A stretch of DNA of 64,000 nucleotides from an uncultured Lachnospiraceae bacterium (lineage in GTDB: Bacteria; Bacillota; Clostridia; Lachnospirales; Lachnospiraceae): NCBI GenBank assembly GCA_949948735.1, contig CATLGV010000009.1, forward strand, positions 61,828 through 125,827. Reading direction: 5' to 3'. The notes beneath the pieces were generated by a model. That model saw nothing but the letters and a program-made list of their open reading frames with translations. It was not told the DNA's origin and did no database searches. Both the position numbers and the translations under genes were made by a program. This document shows, in pieces, positions 28,168 to 38,120 of this stretch. The stretch's first letter is position 1. Each line of letters opens with the position of its first letter.

Positions 28168-29904
28168 ATGTTAAAAAAGATTAATTATGTCCTGGACAGG
28201 CGACAGAAAATAAACCTGCTGATATTGCTTATCATCATCTTTATAGGCGCTTTTGTGGAGCTTTTGGGGGTGTCGGCAGTCATGCCGCTGATTGAGGTCG
28301 CGACACAGCCGCAGCAGATCCATGAGAAATGGTATTTTGTGCTCATCAGCGATTATACGGGCATCACAGATTCCAGTCAGATGCTGGTCCTTTTAGCGGT
28401 GATGCTGATTGTGATCTATGTGCTGAAGAATACTTATGTGACGATAATGTACAGCTTTCAGTACCGGTTTATCTTTAACAATCAGCAGCGTCTGTCCGTC
28501 AGAATGATGAAAAGCTATATGCAGCAGGATTATCTTTTTCATGTTTCCAAGAATGTAGCGGAGCTTCAGCGCAATATCACCAATGATGTAAACGGGTTCT
28601 TCACGGTGGCTCTGAATGTGCTTCAGTTCCTTGCGGAGTTCAGCGTCAGCGCGGTGATTATTGTATTTCTGCTGATTCAGGACTGGGCGTCCACCTTGGC
28701 GGTGGCGTCGCTTTTGCTGCTGTTTATGGGATTTTTTATGGTATTTTTCCGAAAGGTGCTTGTCAAAAAGGGCGAGGAGAGCCGGCAGACGAACGTTCTG
28801 GTGACAAAATGGCTGTTCCAGTCTTTTTCGGGAATTAAGGAGATTAAGGTCACAAATAAAGAAAGCTTTTTCGCGGCCAACTATGATAAAAATTATAAGC
28901 GCTTTGCGGGGATACAGCGTCAGCAGTCGGTTCTGACCTTTCTGCCCAAGCCGGTCATGGAGACCGTGTGCATCTGCAGCCTGATGCTTGCCATGATCAT
29001 CAAAATTCTGGTAGTAAAGAGCGATATTGCATCGTTTGTCACAACCCTGTCGATTTTTGCGGTAGCCGCGTTCCGGATGCTGCCCTCCTTTAACAAGATA
29101 ACAGGCTATATAAGCGGAATGATGTTTAATAAGCCGGCGATAGACGCCGTTTACAGGGATTTGAAGGAGATTGAAGCGCTGCAGGAACAGCGGGCGGCGA
29201 ACAGGCTTGACACACAGTGCGTCACATTTCATCAGACGATAACGCTTGACGGGCTGTCCTTTCGATACCCGGAGTCTGATAAATGGATTCTGAAGGACGC
29301 CGGTCTCACGATTCGCAAAAATACCTCCGTAGCATTTATCGGTGCGTCGGGCGCGGGAAAGACAACCGCGGCGGACCTGATACTCGGTATACTGGAGCCG
29401 CAGGAGGGCGCCGTGCTGGTGGACGGCACGGATATCCGGCAGTGTATGTCATCGTGGCATGAAAAGCTGGGCTACATCCCGCAGACAATATATCTGATGG
29501 ATGATACCATACGGGCCAATATCGCGTTTGGCATCCCGGAATCCGAAATAGACGATGCGGCGATAGCAAAGGCAGTAAAAGAGGCGCAGCTGGACGAATT
29601 TGTGTGTACACTGCCGGAAGGCCTTGACACGATGGTCGGCGACAGGGGCGTCAAGCTGTCGGGCGGCCAGAGGCAGCGGATTGGTATTGCAAGAGCCTTG
29701 TACCGGAATCCGCAGGTGCTGGTATTGGACGAGGCGACCTCCGCGCTTGATAATGAAACGGAGACGGAGGTCATGCGGGCGATTGACGGACTGCACGGGA
29801 GCAGGACGCTGATCGTGATTGCGCACAGGCTGAGTACGATTAAGAACTGCGACTTTGTTTATGAGGTTGGCGGCGGCAGGTTTACACAGACGGAGAAAGG
29901 TTGA
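28168..29904 (+). CDS. ABC flippase 3 (PglK/MsbA-type)
   Basis: A 578-residue permease-ATPase fusion. GAAAGG seven bases upstream and alignment with the other copies support ATG 28168; the frame is open to 28024 inside the previous gene. Walker A GASGAGKT is at 392-399, with signature LSGGQRQR and Walker B VLVLDEAT. The exporter domain covers about residues 15-320. MLKKINYVLDRRQKINLL is nearly the same start as in flippase 2, so these two are the closest pair by eye. Probable lipid-linked oligosaccharide export. Confidence 0.88.
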   Translation: MLKKINYVLDRRQKINLLILLIIIFIGAFVELLGVSAVMPLIEVATQPQQIHEKWYFVLISDYTGITDSSQMLVLLAVMLIVIYVLKNTYVTIMYSFQYRFIFNNQQRLSVRMMKSYMQQDYLFHVSKNVAELQRNITNDVNGFFTVALNVLQFLAEFSVSAVIIVFLLIQDWASTLAVASLLLLFMGFFMVFFRKVLVKKGEESRQTNVLVTKWLFQSFSGIKEIKVTNKESFFAANYDKNYKRFAGIQRQQSVLTFLPKPVMETVCICSLMLAMIIKILVVKSDIASFVTTLSIFAVAAFRMLPSFNKITGYISGMMFNKPAIDAVYRDLKEIEALQEQRAANRLDTQCVTFHQTITLDGLSFRYPESDKWILKDAGLTIRKNTSVAFIGASGAGKTTAADLILGILEPQEGAVLVDGTDIRQCMSSWHEKLGYIPQTIYLMDDTIRANIAFGIPESEIDDAAIAKAVKEAQLDEFVCTLPEGLDTMVGDRGVKLSGGQRQRIGIARALYRNPQVLVLDEATSALDNETETEVMRAIDGLHGSRTLIVIAHRLSTIKNCDFVYEVGGGRFTQTEKG

Positions 29905-29907
29905 GTT

Positions 29908-30969
29908 ATGGATTTAGACAGGAAATGTATCGATTCTTTAAAAGGGATTGGCATATTGGGCGTCGTACTGGTGCACTATGGATTAAACACTTCAAATGAA
30001 CTGTTGGGCGGTATCGTTGCGAACGGGGCAAGGGGCGTTCAGCTGCTGTTTATTGTGAACGGATTCCTGATATTTAACTCCTTAGACAAGCTTGAGCTGA
30101 CGAAGGAAAATGTGACGGCGTGGTGGAAAAAGAAGTTTCTCCGCCTGATTCCGATGTATTATTTTTTTACGATTTTAAGCGTGCTGCTCCTGGATGCGCC
30201 GGGTGAATACTGGCTGGGCCCGTTGCCCAGGGTTTCCTGGCTGAATGTTTTGTGCAATCTTTTATTTATTCACGGCTTTTTCCCTTATTACACAAACAGC
30301 ATCAATGCGAACTGGTTTATGGGTGTATTAGGTATTTTTTATATATTGGCGCCATTTCTCTATAAAATAATAAACTCCCTGGAAAAATCGCTGATTGCTG
30401 TGCTTGTAACAGCCTCTGCGGGGTATATCCTGCGATGGGGGCTGCTTGGCGCAGAGGTATTGGAGGAGGCCAGTATTTGGAATGATTATGTGAATATTAT
30501 CAGCTTTCCGGCAGAGCTTCCGATTATTTTGCTTGGGATTTTGGCATATTACATATATAAGGAAATCAGTAAAAAAGATATAAAAAATAAAACGGCCTTA
30601 TCGTATGCGATGACGTTTTTTTCTGTTTTTTGTATGCTGTCGCTTTTTATGAGAAAGGACTATTTTGTAATATTTAATAATATTTTTTCGTTTGGCGTAC
30701 TTTTCATGCTGCTTTTGACTGCGCAATTAATTCATCCGATGAAGCTTATCAGGAATGCGTTGTTTGGATTTATAGGGAAGCACAGCTATGGCGTCTATTT
30801 ATCGCATCTGATCATTATGAAATATGTAAAGCAGGTAATGACAGGGCTTGGAGACAAGTGGTATCTAATGATAACCGGGTATTTGGCAACGCTGGTACTG
30901 GCATTGCTTGCGGCGGTTACAGCGGAAAAAATTATTGAGGAGAGGCTCCAAAAAATAATTGAAAAGTAA
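29908..30969 (+). CDS. Acyltransferase 3 family O-acyltransferase
   Basis: A 353-residue protein with about ten helices, starting four bases after the flippase stop. CIDSLKGIGILGVVLVHYG has the conserved histidine, and GVQLLFIVNGFLIF replaces the usual FF-x-SGF element. KKFLRLIPMYYFF is the conserved arginine segment after the second helix. It probably acylates a sugar at the membrane. It is followed by a predicted promoter, so it may close a transcription unit. Confidence 0.87.
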   Translation: MDLDRKCIDSLKGIGILGVVLVHYGLNTSNELLGGIVANGARGVQLLFIVNGFLIFNSLDKLELTKENVTAWWKKKFLRLIPMYYFFTILSVLLLDAPGEYWLGPLPRVSWLNVLCNLLFIHGFFPYYTNSINANWFMGVLGIFYILAPFLYKIINSLEKSLIAVLVTASAGYILRWGLLGAEVLEEASIWNDYVNIISFPAELPIILLGILAYYIYKEISKKDIKNKTALSYAMTFFSVFCMLSLFMRKDYFVIFNNIFSFGVLFMLLLTAQLIHPMKLIRNALFGFIGKHSYGVYLSHLIIMKYVKQVMTGLGDKWYLMITGYLATLVLALLAAVTAEKIIEERLQKIIEK

Positions 30970-30986
30970 TATACATATGTTAGAAT
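30959..30986 (+). promoter_or_regulatory. Possible extended -10 promoter
   Basis: TTGAAA (30959-30964), a 16-base spacer and TAGAAT (30981-30986), with TGT directly before it as an extended -10 element. It overlaps the end of the acyltransferase gene and lies about 60 bases before the GT2 start at 31048. Confidence 0.4.
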
Positions 30987-31047
30987 CATACTGTTGATAA
31001 GATAAGAGAATGGGTGCAGGTTTCAATAGCTTGGGAGGCTTATGCAG

Positions 31048-32037
31048 ATGGAAGGGGTTCAGTTGATAAGCGTTATCATTCCGGTTTATAATACAGAGAA
31101 TTATCTGGACGCATGCGTGCAAAGCGTACTGGGACAGACCTATAAGGACATGGAGATCATTCTGGTAGACGACGGCTCAACGGATGGCAGCGGCCGAATC
31201 TGTGATCAATATGCCGCGCAGCATGCGAACGTCCGCGTAGTGCACAATGAGAACCGGGGCCCGGCGGCATCCAGAAAATGCGGTATAGAGCTGGCGCAGG
31301 GAAGCCTGGTTTTGTTTGTGGACGCGGATGACTGGGTCGACGCCGATATGCTGGACATCCTGCACCGGGAGCTGTGTAAATCCCGCGCGGATGTCGTGCT
31401 TTGCGCGTATGAGGATGTATACAAAAACGGAAAGACTGAGAAGCACAGCGCGGTATCGGGCGATGCGGCGGAATGGACGTCCTTTGCGGAGTGCGTTTAC
31501 GAAATCCATGGGACAAGAACCATTTCAACGGGCCCGTGGGCCAAGCTTTACCGGAAGGAACTGTTTGCAGGCATTGACTTCAGGGAGCATATTACAATCG
31601 GCGAGGACTATACGATGCTGCTGCAGGTACTGAGAAACGCGTCGCGCGTCAGGATGCTTGGCACGGTACTGTATCATAGAAGGATGTTTGGCGGGAATAT
31701 CTCCCGATCCGGCTATACGGAGCGGCATAAAAAAGCGTTGGAAAACTATCTGCAGGTGCGGGACGGATTGATTCGGGCGTTTCCGCAGTATCGTTTAGCG
31801 GTTTTGGGTTACCATATTGAGTATGAAATGGCAGTTATTACCGCTATGTGCAGGAACGGAAGCTATGACCGGCCGGTGATAAAGGCGCTTAGCCGCGATT
31901 TGCGGCACAATATGCGGGAAATCCTGGGAAAGTGCCGGATACCGGTTTATATGAAGCTGTGTGCGGTTTTAATTGCATTTGTGCCATGGATATTTATTGC
32001 GCTGTTTCGGCTATTGCATTTTATGACAGGGCGATAG
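31048..32037 (+). CDS. Glycosyltransferase family 2 (EpsJ/WcaA-like)
   Basis: A 329-residue protein. GGGAGG (31033-31038) is nine bases before ATG 31048 and only three before ATG 31042, so the former is chosen. ISVIIPVYNTENYLDACV, LVDDGSTDGSGRICDQYA and FVDADDWVDADML are canonical GT2 motifs, and TIGEDYTMLLQV holds the catalytic ED. A hydrophobic stretch near the C-terminus (VLIAFVPWIFIALFRLL) may anchor it. It is close to the partial GT2 at the window start. Sugar unknown. Confidence 0.88.
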   Translation: MEGVQLISVIIPVYNTENYLDACVQSVLGQTYKDMEIILVDDGSTDGSGRICDQYAAQHANVRVVHNENRGPAASRKCGIELAQGSLVLFVDADDWVDADMLDILHRELCKSRADVVLCAYEDVYKNGKTEKHSAVSGDAAEWTSFAECVYEIHGTRTISTGPWAKLYRKELFAGIDFREHITIGEDYTMLLQVLRNASRVRMLGTVLYHRRMFGGNISRSGYTERHKKALENYLQVRDGLIRAFPQYRLAVLGYHIEYEMAVITAMCRNGSYDRPVIKALSRDLRHNMREILGKCRIPVYMKLCAVLIAFVPWIFIALFRLLHFMTGR

Positions 32038-32063
32038 CTTGAAGAGAAGTATGGAGATGAAGG

Positions 32064-32819
32064 ATGAAGCTTACAGTTGCGACCGTTTGCTTTAATGCGG
32101 AAAAGACGATAGAGGCTACCGTAAAGTCCGTGCTGAGGCAGACATACCGTGATATAGAATACCTGATTATCGACGGAAAATCAACCGACAGGACGCTGGA
32201 GCTGTTAAGGCCCTATCAGGCGGACGACAGGCTGCGGGTGGTTTCGGAAAAGGACAACGGCCTTTATGACGCGATGAATAAGGCGGCGAGGCTGTGCAGG
32301 GGAGAATATATTCTTTATATGAACAGCGGGGATCTCTTTGCGGACGAGGGGGTTCTTACGGACGTGGTTCCTTATCTGGACGCGGATATCGTGTACGGAG
32401 ACGTGGTCAGAATCAGGCGCGATGGGCGGCATCTGGAGAAATATAACAAAAAGCATGCCGTGATGCGTCTGCTGCTGATGGGAAGGATGATATGCCACCA
32501 GAGCATGTTTACGCGGACAACGCTTATGCGCGCGTACCGGTTTAATGAGCAGTATACAATCACCGCGGACTATGATTTTGTGATGCGGGCGCAGAAAAAC
32601 AGGCGCAGCATGCGGTATGTTGACAGGACAATCGCGGTTGTCGATAACGTCGAGGGGATAAGCTCACAGATAAAGAATAACGATATGATGCGCAGGCAGG
32701 ACGACCAAAGCTTGAAAGAGAACTTTCCGGTGTGGTATTATAGTATAAAGCTGCCAAAGGCAATTGTAAGAGTTGTTAAAAGGCGCTCCGAACGCAAGGG
32801 GACGCCGGGAGAGGGATAA
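32064..32819 (+). CDS. Glycosyltransferase family 2 (WcaA-like)
   Basis: A 251-residue enzyme. MKLTVATVCFNAEKTIEAT starts the domain, IIDGKSTDRTLE and MNSGDLFADEGVL are the nucleotide and metal motifs, and SEKDNGLYDAMNKA the subgroup hallmark shared with the 20737 gene. GGAGATGAAGG before ATG 32064 supports the start. It follows another GT2 gene after 26 bases and precedes the first GtrB-like/reductase pair. Cytosolic, sugar unknown. Confidence 0.87.
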   Translation: MKLTVATVCFNAEKTIEATVKSVLRQTYRDIEYLIIDGKSTDRTLELLRPYQADDRLRVVSEKDNGLYDAMNKAARLCRGEYILYMNSGDLFADEGVLTDVVPYLDADIVYGDVVRIRRDGRHLEKYNKKHAVMRLLLMGRMICHQSMFTRTTLMRAYRFNEQYTITADYDFVMRAQKNRRSMRYVDRTIAVVDNVEGISSQIKNNDMMRRQDDQSLKENFPVWYYSIKLPKAIVRVVKRRSERKGTPGEG

Positions 32820-32827
32820 GTATTCAT

Positions 32828-33787
32828 ATGAAGAAAACAATCACTGTAGTGATACCGACTTATAATGAAGAGCAAAATATACAGGCTGTGTATGACAGGG
32901 TGAGCGGCATATTTTCGTCTGAGCTGACCGGCTACAATATGGAAATCCTGTTTATTGACAACGCGTCCACGGATCGCTCCAGAGAGCTGATAGAGGTGCT
33001 TTGTGAGCGCGATAAGCGGGTACAGGCCATCTTTAACGCGACAAACTTTGGCTTTTCCCGTTCCTCGTATTACGGGCTGTCTCAGGCAGAAGGAGACTGC
33101 GCGGTGATGCTGTACGCGGATATGCAGGATCCGCCGGAGGTTATACCGCAGTTTGTGGCAAAGTGGGAGGAAGGATACCGGGTGGTTACCGGCATTAAAT
33201 CGCGAAGCAAAGAGAATCCGCTGATGTATGCCGTGCGGGGAATATATTATAAAATATTGTCCAGGATTTCAGAAACCGAGCATATCAAGCAATTTGATGG
33301 CTTCGGCCTGTATGACGCCTCCTTTGTAGCGCTTTTAAGGCGGATGAAGGATCCCATGCCGTATTTGCGGGGGCTGGTGGCCGAGTATGGCTGCAAACGC
33401 ACCCAGGTGCAGTATACGCAGGAGAAAAGAAAAGCGGGAAAGACCAGCTTTAATTTTGCGCGCTATTATGACGTTGCCATGCTGGGTCTGACCTCCTCAA
33501 CCAAGGCGATTATGCGGATGGCGACCTTCTTAGGGCTGTTGATGGCGGGGCTTTGCTTTTTGATAGCGCTTGTCACGCTCATCTTAAAGCTTGTGAACTG
33601 GAATTATTATGACGTCGGAACGGCGGCTATTATTGTGGGCATATTTTTTGTAGGTGCGGTTCAGATTTTTTTCCTTGGATTTTTAGGAGAATATATCTTA
33701 AACATCAACATTCGGGTGATGCAGCATCCGATTGTGGTGGAGGAACGGCGGATTAACCTGAAAAGAAGCGTTAATGACGGGATATAA
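32828..33787 (+). CDS. GtrB/DPM-like GT2 with C-terminal membrane helices (subfamily 1)
   Basis: A 319-residue enzyme with two C-terminal helices. ITVVIPTYNEEQNIQAVYD and LFIDNASTDRS open the fold. The metal motif reads LYADMQDPPEV, so the first aspartate of the usual D-x-D-x-QD is tyrosine. NFGFSRSSYYGL replaces the NFGKE-type hallmark. GEYILNINIRVMQHPIVVEE ends the membrane part. It may charge polyprenyl phosphate with a rare sugar. It is paired with the reductase gene five bases on, and a paralogue with the same layout sits at 41090 beside another reductase. Confidence 0.85.
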   Translation: MKKTITVVIPTYNEEQNIQAVYDRVSGIFSSELTGYNMEILFIDNASTDRSRELIEVLCERDKRVQAIFNATNFGFSRSSYYGLSQAEGDCAVMLYADMQDPPEVIPQFVAKWEEGYRVVTGIKSRSKENPLMYAVRGIYYKILSRISETEHIKQFDGFGLYDASFVALLRRMKDPMPYLRGLVAEYGCKRTQVQYTQEKRKAGKTSFNFARYYDVAMLGLTSSTKAIMRMATFLGLLMAGLCFLIALVTLILKLVNWNYYDVGTAAIIVGIFFVGAVQIFFLGFLGEYILNINIRVMQHPIVVEERRINLKRSVNDGI

Positions 33788-33798
33788 CGGAGATGTGT

Positions 33799-34734
33799 AT
33801 GGAGAGAGTGATACTGACCGGGGGGACCGGATTTATAGGAAGCTGGCTGACGGAGGAACTGCTGTCCCACGGGGTAGAGGTTGTCGTATTGGTCCGAAAG
33901 CTTGGGCGGGCAAAAGAGAAACGGCTGTTTGAGAATGAGCGCGTGCAGCTTGTCGAATATTATTCGCCGCAATATCAGGCTATGATTTCCGAAAAGAAAA
34001 ACGTGGACGCATTCTATCATCTCGCATGGGAGGGCGTTTCTACGGAAATGAAAAACGAAAGTGAGCTTCAACTGGAAAATATACGGTTTTCCATGGAGAT
34101 GCTGGAGCTTGCCAATACCATTGGCGCAAAGCGCTTTATCGCGACCGGAACGGTTGCGGAGTATGCGTTTTCCGAGAATATTATGGATATCAATGGCCGG
34201 CAGACGCCCAATGATATGTACGGCGCAGCGAAAACAGCCGTACACTATATGCTCGAGACGCAAGCCAGATTATTAAAAATTCCGTTTAACTGGGCGGTAG
34301 TCCCCAGTACGTTCGGAGAGGGCAGAAGGGACAACAACATTATTACGTATACGATTACCTCGTTATTGCGCAGACAGAAGCCCAGCTTTGGCTATCTTTT
34401 GCAGATGTGGGATTTCCTGCATGTGAAGGAGGTGGTGCGCGCTCTGTGGCTGATCGGGGAAAAGGGTGCGCCGGATAAGACCTATGGCATCGGAAGCGGT
34501 GTGTTTAAGCCGTTAAAGGATTATATCATGCAGATTCGGGATATTATCGATCCCTCGCTGCCGCTGGGAATCGGGGATATTCCGTCGCTTTCTGATAAGG
34601 CGTTCAGCTCCTGTGTAAGCATATACGATATTACAAAGGATACGGGCTTTGTTCCGGAGATGAGCTTTGAGGAGGGAATCCGCAGAACGATACCATATTA
34701 CAGGGAAATGATAGAAACACAGGACAGGCACTGA
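33799..34734 (+). CDS. NAD-dependent sugar reductase/epimerase of the extended SDR family (copy 1)
   Basis: A 311-residue enzyme. CGGAG touches ATG 33793 but is six bases from ATG 33799, which is chosen. TGGTGFIGSW is the nucleotide-binding glycine motif, and YGAAK (Y-x-x-x-K) the catalytic pair. FYHLAWEGVS and FIATGTVAEYAF match CDP-dideoxyhexose and related 4-ketosugar reductases. Because rfbF, rfbG and rfbH are in the window and a YerE-like gene follows, a YerF-like or other CDP-4-keto-dideoxyhexose reductase is the leading idea. A paralogue sits at 40127. Confidence 0.8.
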   Translation: MERVILTGGTGFIGSWLTEELLSHGVEVVVLVRKLGRAKEKRLFENERVQLVEYYSPQYQAMISEKKNVDAFYHLAWEGVSTEMKNESELQLENIRFSMEMLELANTIGAKRFIATGTVAEYAFSENIMDINGRQTPNDMYGAAKTAVHYMLETQARLLKIPFNWAVVPSTFGEGRRDNNIITYTITSLLRRQKPSFGYLLQMWDFLHVKEVVRALWLIGEKGAPDKTYGIGSGVFKPLKDYIMQIRDIIDPSLPLGIGDIPSLSDKAFSSCVSIYDITKDTGFVPEMSFEEGIRRTIPYYREMIETQDRH

Positions 34735-34746
34735 AAGGAGCGGGAT

Positions 34747-36585
34747 ATGAGGCAGAGACTGGCAGATTATGTAGTTGATTTTTTGGCGGAGCGTGGCGTG
34801 ACAGATTGCTTTACGGTCGTGGGCGGCGGCGCCATGCATCTAAACGACGCGTTCGGGCACCATGATCGGATACGGTGTACCTATAATCACCATGAGCAGG
34901 CATGCGCGATAGCGGCGGAGGCATACGCCAGACTGGAAAACCGCATTGCCGCGGTGTGCGTTACAACGGGCCCCGGCGGGACAAACGCAATCACCGGCGT
35001 CGTGGGCGGCTGGACGGATTCCATTCCGATGTTTATCATATCCGGCCAGGTGCGGTATGATACGACTGCCAGATACGCGGAAAAATATACCGGCGGAATG
35101 CCGTTTCGCGCAGTAGGCGATCAGGAATTTGACATTACAAAGGCTGTCGGCTGTATGTGCAAATATGCCCAGATGCTGGAGCGTCCCGAGCAGATACGGT
35201 ATATGCTGGAAAAGGCGTGGTATCTGGCCCGGACCGGCAGGCCGGGCCCCGTCTGGATCGATATTCCCGTCAATTATCAGGGCTGTTATATCGAAACGGA
35301 CGAGCTTGAGGGATATACGCCGGATGAGATACTGCCGCCGCCTGTATCGGAGGAGACGGTAAGAAAGGTGCTTGATATGATAAGGGCAGCGCAGCGGCCT
35401 GTCCTGTACGCGGGCGGCGGAATACGGCTCTCCGGGGCGTATCAGGCGTTCCGGGAGGCGGTGGAAAAGCTGGGCGTTCCGGTGGTGACCTATTGGAACA
35501 GCATAGACCTGATAGAGGATGAGCATCCGCTGTACTGCGGGCGCGGCGGAAATATGGGAGAGCGGGCAGGAAACTTTGCGGTGCAGAACGCGGATCTTGT
35601 TCTGGCGGTGGGAACCCGCATCTCCATCCGTCAGGTGGGATACAACTGGAAAACATGGGCGCGCGCCGCGAAGGTGATTATGGTTGATATTGATCAGGCA
35701 GAGCTGCGCAAGCCGACGGTGCATGTGGATTTGCCGATATGGGCGGACGCCGGAGATTTTCTGCGGCAGGTAAACGCGTATGCGGGAACGGAGGCCGTGT
35801 TTACGGGAGAGGCATGGCGCGAACAGTGCAGACAATGGAAGCATGCGTATCCGGTCACACAAAAGCGGCACTGGGAAGAAAACGGGAGCACGGCGAACGT
35901 ATACGCGTTTATCCGTTATCTCAGCAGCGCGCTGCCCGAGGAAAGCCTTACGGCGGTAAGCAACGGCGCATGCTGTGTGGCGGGACACCAGAACTGGGTA
36001 ATCAAGAGCGGCACCAGATTTATTATCAATAACGGTATCGCCAGCATGGGCTACGGTCTGCCGGCGGCGATAGGACTCTGTATTGCGGGCGGCCGCAGGG
36101 AGACCATATGTCTGGAGGGGGACGGAAGTATTATGATGAACCTTCAGGAGCTGCAGACTGTGGTGACGAACCGTCTGCCCATCAAGCTGTTTCTGATTAA
36201 CAATCAGGGGTATCACAGCATCCGGCAGACGCAGGACAATCTGTTTGGCGAACATAGCAAGGTCGGAATCGGACCGGAGAGCAGGGATTTATCGTTTCCG
36301 GATTATGCCAGGATAGCCGATGCGTTTGGCTTTCCGTATCTGGAAGCGCACAGCAATGCGCAGATGAAGCAGGCTGTGGAGCAGGCGCTGCAGCAGGAGG
36401 GGTTCGTGTTCTGTGAGATTTTTACAGATACGCTACAGGGCTGGGAGCCCAAAAACAGCGCCAAGAAGCTGCCGGACGGCACGCTGTTCAGCGCGCCGCT
36501 TGAGGATCTGGCGCCGTTTCTGCCGGAGGAGGAGCTAAAGGCCAATATGTATATTCCGGTATTGGGGAGTAAAGCAGGGGGATGA
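34747..36585 (+). CDS. Thiamine-diphosphate enzyme of the acetolactate-synthase family (YerE-like)
   Basis: A 612-residue three-domain enzyme. E50 in NHHEQACAIAAEAYA is the cofactor-activating glutamate. The thiamine-diphosphate motif runs from GDG (458-460) to NN (485-486). The central domain is FAD-type. Acetolactate synthase genes would sit with other branched-chain amino-acid genes; here the neighbours are a sugar reductase and membrane proteins of a glycan locus. In Yersinia, YerE adds a two-carbon unit from pyruvate to a CDP-4-keto-3,6-dideoxy sugar to make yersiniose. The presence of rfbF, rfbH and rfbG supports a similar branched-sugar role. The role is inference; the family is certain. 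Confidence 0.82.
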   Translation: MRQRLADYVVDFLAERGVTDCFTVVGGGAMHLNDAFGHHDRIRCTYNHHEQACAIAAEAYARLENRIAAVCVTTGPGGTNAITGVVGGWTDSIPMFIISGQVRYDTTARYAEKYTGGMPFRAVGDQEFDITKAVGCMCKYAQMLERPEQIRYMLEKAWYLARTGRPGPVWIDIPVNYQGCYIETDELEGYTPDEILPPPVSEETVRKVLDMIRAAQRPVLYAGGGIRLSGAYQAFREAVEKLGVPVVTYWNSIDLIEDEHPLYCGRGGNMGERAGNFAVQNADLVLAVGTRISIRQVGYNWKTWARAAKVIMVDIDQAELRKPTVHVDLPIWADAGDFLRQVNAYAGTEAVFTGEAWREQCRQWKHAYPVTQKRHWEENGSTANVYAFIRYLSSALPEESLTAVSNGACCVAGHQNWVIKSGTRFIINNGIASMGYGLPAAIGLCIAGGRRETICLEGDGSIMMNLQELQTVVTNRLPIKLFLINNQGYHSIRQTQDNLFGEHSKVGIGPESRDLSFPDYARIADAFGFPYLEAHSNAQMKQAVEQALQQEGFVFCEIFTDTLQGWEPKNSAKKLPDGTLFSAPLEDLAPFLPEEELKANMYIPVLGSKAGG

Positions 36586-36625
36586 GGATGGACTGACAAA
36601 GGACAAGGCTGATTAGGAGGTTAAA

Positions 36626-38095
36626 ATGCATAAGAGGAGCATAAAGGCTGTAAGGTACATTATTTATATAGGAATCATCGTGGCTTTAACGCTGCCATCC
36701 CTTATTCTGACCCTGTATTCTTATCCGGTGCAGGATGATTTCCACTATGCGTATAATGGCCGGCTGCTGATGCAGCAGGGACATAATCTTATAACCATGT
36801 CCCTTATGAAGACATGGGAGTATTATGAAACGTTTGCCGGCTGCTATACATCTACTTTTCTGGGTTATTTCTTTTCTGCAATGATTAACTGTGACGTGTG
36901 GGGGATCCGTATATTTGAGCTGTTGAGCGCTGTTACGTTCTATTTTGTATTATATGCAATGCTAAGGGCGATAATAATCCGTGTTATGGGATATGATAAA
37001 GAAAAGGTGCTTCCGGTTTATATATTAATGCTGCTGTGTTTTAACGGCCTGATTCATTATGAGGAGCAGGAAGATTTTTACTGGTTTATAACATCGGTTC
37101 AGTACTTGCTGATCACCTCGTTCATATTCTGTGGAACTGCGCTGTTTCTGCGTTCGCTGGATACCGGGAATAAAAAGACGGCGGCGGCAGCGGCGGTGCT
37201 TGGCATTTTAGGCAGCGGCGGCGCGCTGAATATTGCGGCGCTTTGCTGCGTTTTGTATTTGCTGGCAGGCGTGTGGGGATTCTTTGTAAAAAAGAGAAAA
37301 AGGATGTCAGGAATCGTCTTTGGCGTTACGCTGGCCGGCGCGCTGATAAATGCTTTGGCCCCGGGGAATTTTATAAGGGCGGGAGAGCCGGTTACGCTGA
37401 GCAAGCTGACGGATGCGTTGTTGAATTCCTTTGCGTATCTGCTTTTAAGGATGGAGCAGCTGGTTAAGAATCCGATTTATATAATCATTGTCATTGTTCT
37501 CGCAGTTTATTTGCTGACCTGTAAAAGCCCCAGGCAGGTATACCGCTATTATATGCCGGTTTTATTTACCGTGCTTGCGTTTTCGTTTGTAGCCGTTATA
37601 ATATTTCCGGTTATGGTGGGATACGGATGGGAGACTTACCTGATTATCTGCCGAAGCAATTTCATATCGGACGCAGCCATTTATCTGTTTACTTTTATGG
37701 CGCTGTTTTATTGGCGGGGATGGCTCGAACGGCGGTTTCCTCAATTTCGGGTACCTGACCGGCTGGAAAAGGGTATGCTGTTTTTGGGGACGGCGGTGCT
37801 TGTAATTGTATTGTGGAGACGGGACTGGTCTGAGGTGCCCTTTTTAAGATATGCGCAGGAGTGGCGCCACGGCGTATACAGAGAGTGGTCAGACTACTGT
37901 ACGGGCGTTTATAAGCAGATAGAGGAAGCAGAAGGAAGTACGCCGGAGATTGTGATACAGAATATGCGGGATACAACCTGCATGATAGGTCCCAAGTTTT
38001 ATATAGGCTGGTATGACTGGCAGGAGGAGCATGCGAATCGATCGATTGCGAATTTTTACGGTAAGGATGCGGTATACATTTTTTATGAAGAGTAG
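36626..38095 (+). CDS. DUF6056-type polytopic membrane protein (possible GT-C glycosyltransferase)
   Basis: A 489-residue protein with AGGAGG before ATG 36626 and about eleven helices. YPVQDDFHYAYNGR in the first outer loop carries the acidic pair; EDFYWFITSVQYLL, GSGGALNIAAL and ALAPGNFIR follow. The same order of motifs occurs in the protein at 721-2067. The C-terminal 70 residues are soluble. An extracytoplasmic branch-adding transferase fed by a GtrB-like enzyme is plausible, as a GtrB-like gene lies 3 kb upstream. Confidence 0.72.
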   Translation: MHKRSIKAVRYIIYIGIIVALTLPSLILTLYSYPVQDDFHYAYNGRLLMQQGHNLITMSLMKTWEYYETFAGCYTSTFLGYFFSAMINCDVWGIRIFELLSAVTFYFVLYAMLRAIIIRVMGYDKEKVLPVYILMLLCFNGLIHYEEQEDFYWFITSVQYLLITSFIFCGTALFLRSLDTGNKKTAAAAAVLGILGSGGALNIAALCCVLYLLAGVWGFFVKKRKRMSGIVFGVTLAGALINALAPGNFIRAGEPVTLSKLTDALLNSFAYLLLRMEQLVKNPIYIIIVIVLAVYLLTCKSPRQVYRYYMPVLFTVLAFSFVAVIIFPVMVGYGWETYLIICRSNFISDAAIYLFTFMALFYWRGWLERRFPQFRVPDRLEKGMLFLGTAVLVIVLWRRDWSEVPFLRYAQEWRHGVYREWSDYCTGVYKQIEEAEGSTPEIVIQNMRDTTCMIGPKFYIGWYDWQEEHANRSIANFYGKDAVYIFYEE

Positions 38096-38120
38096 ATAAG
38101 GAAGCGGGGGGAGCTGTCGA

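Noticed and set aside
34840..36255. Minus-strand frame of 471 codons
   Set aside because: Antisense shadow of the thiamine-diphosphate enzyme; its translation is rich in His, Arg and Cys and matches no family.
34747..36585. Housekeeping acetolactate synthase (ilvB)
   Set aside because: No small subunit or branched-chain amino-acid genes are nearby, and the setting is a sugar reductase within a glycan locus; a sugar-modifying role fits better, though not proven.
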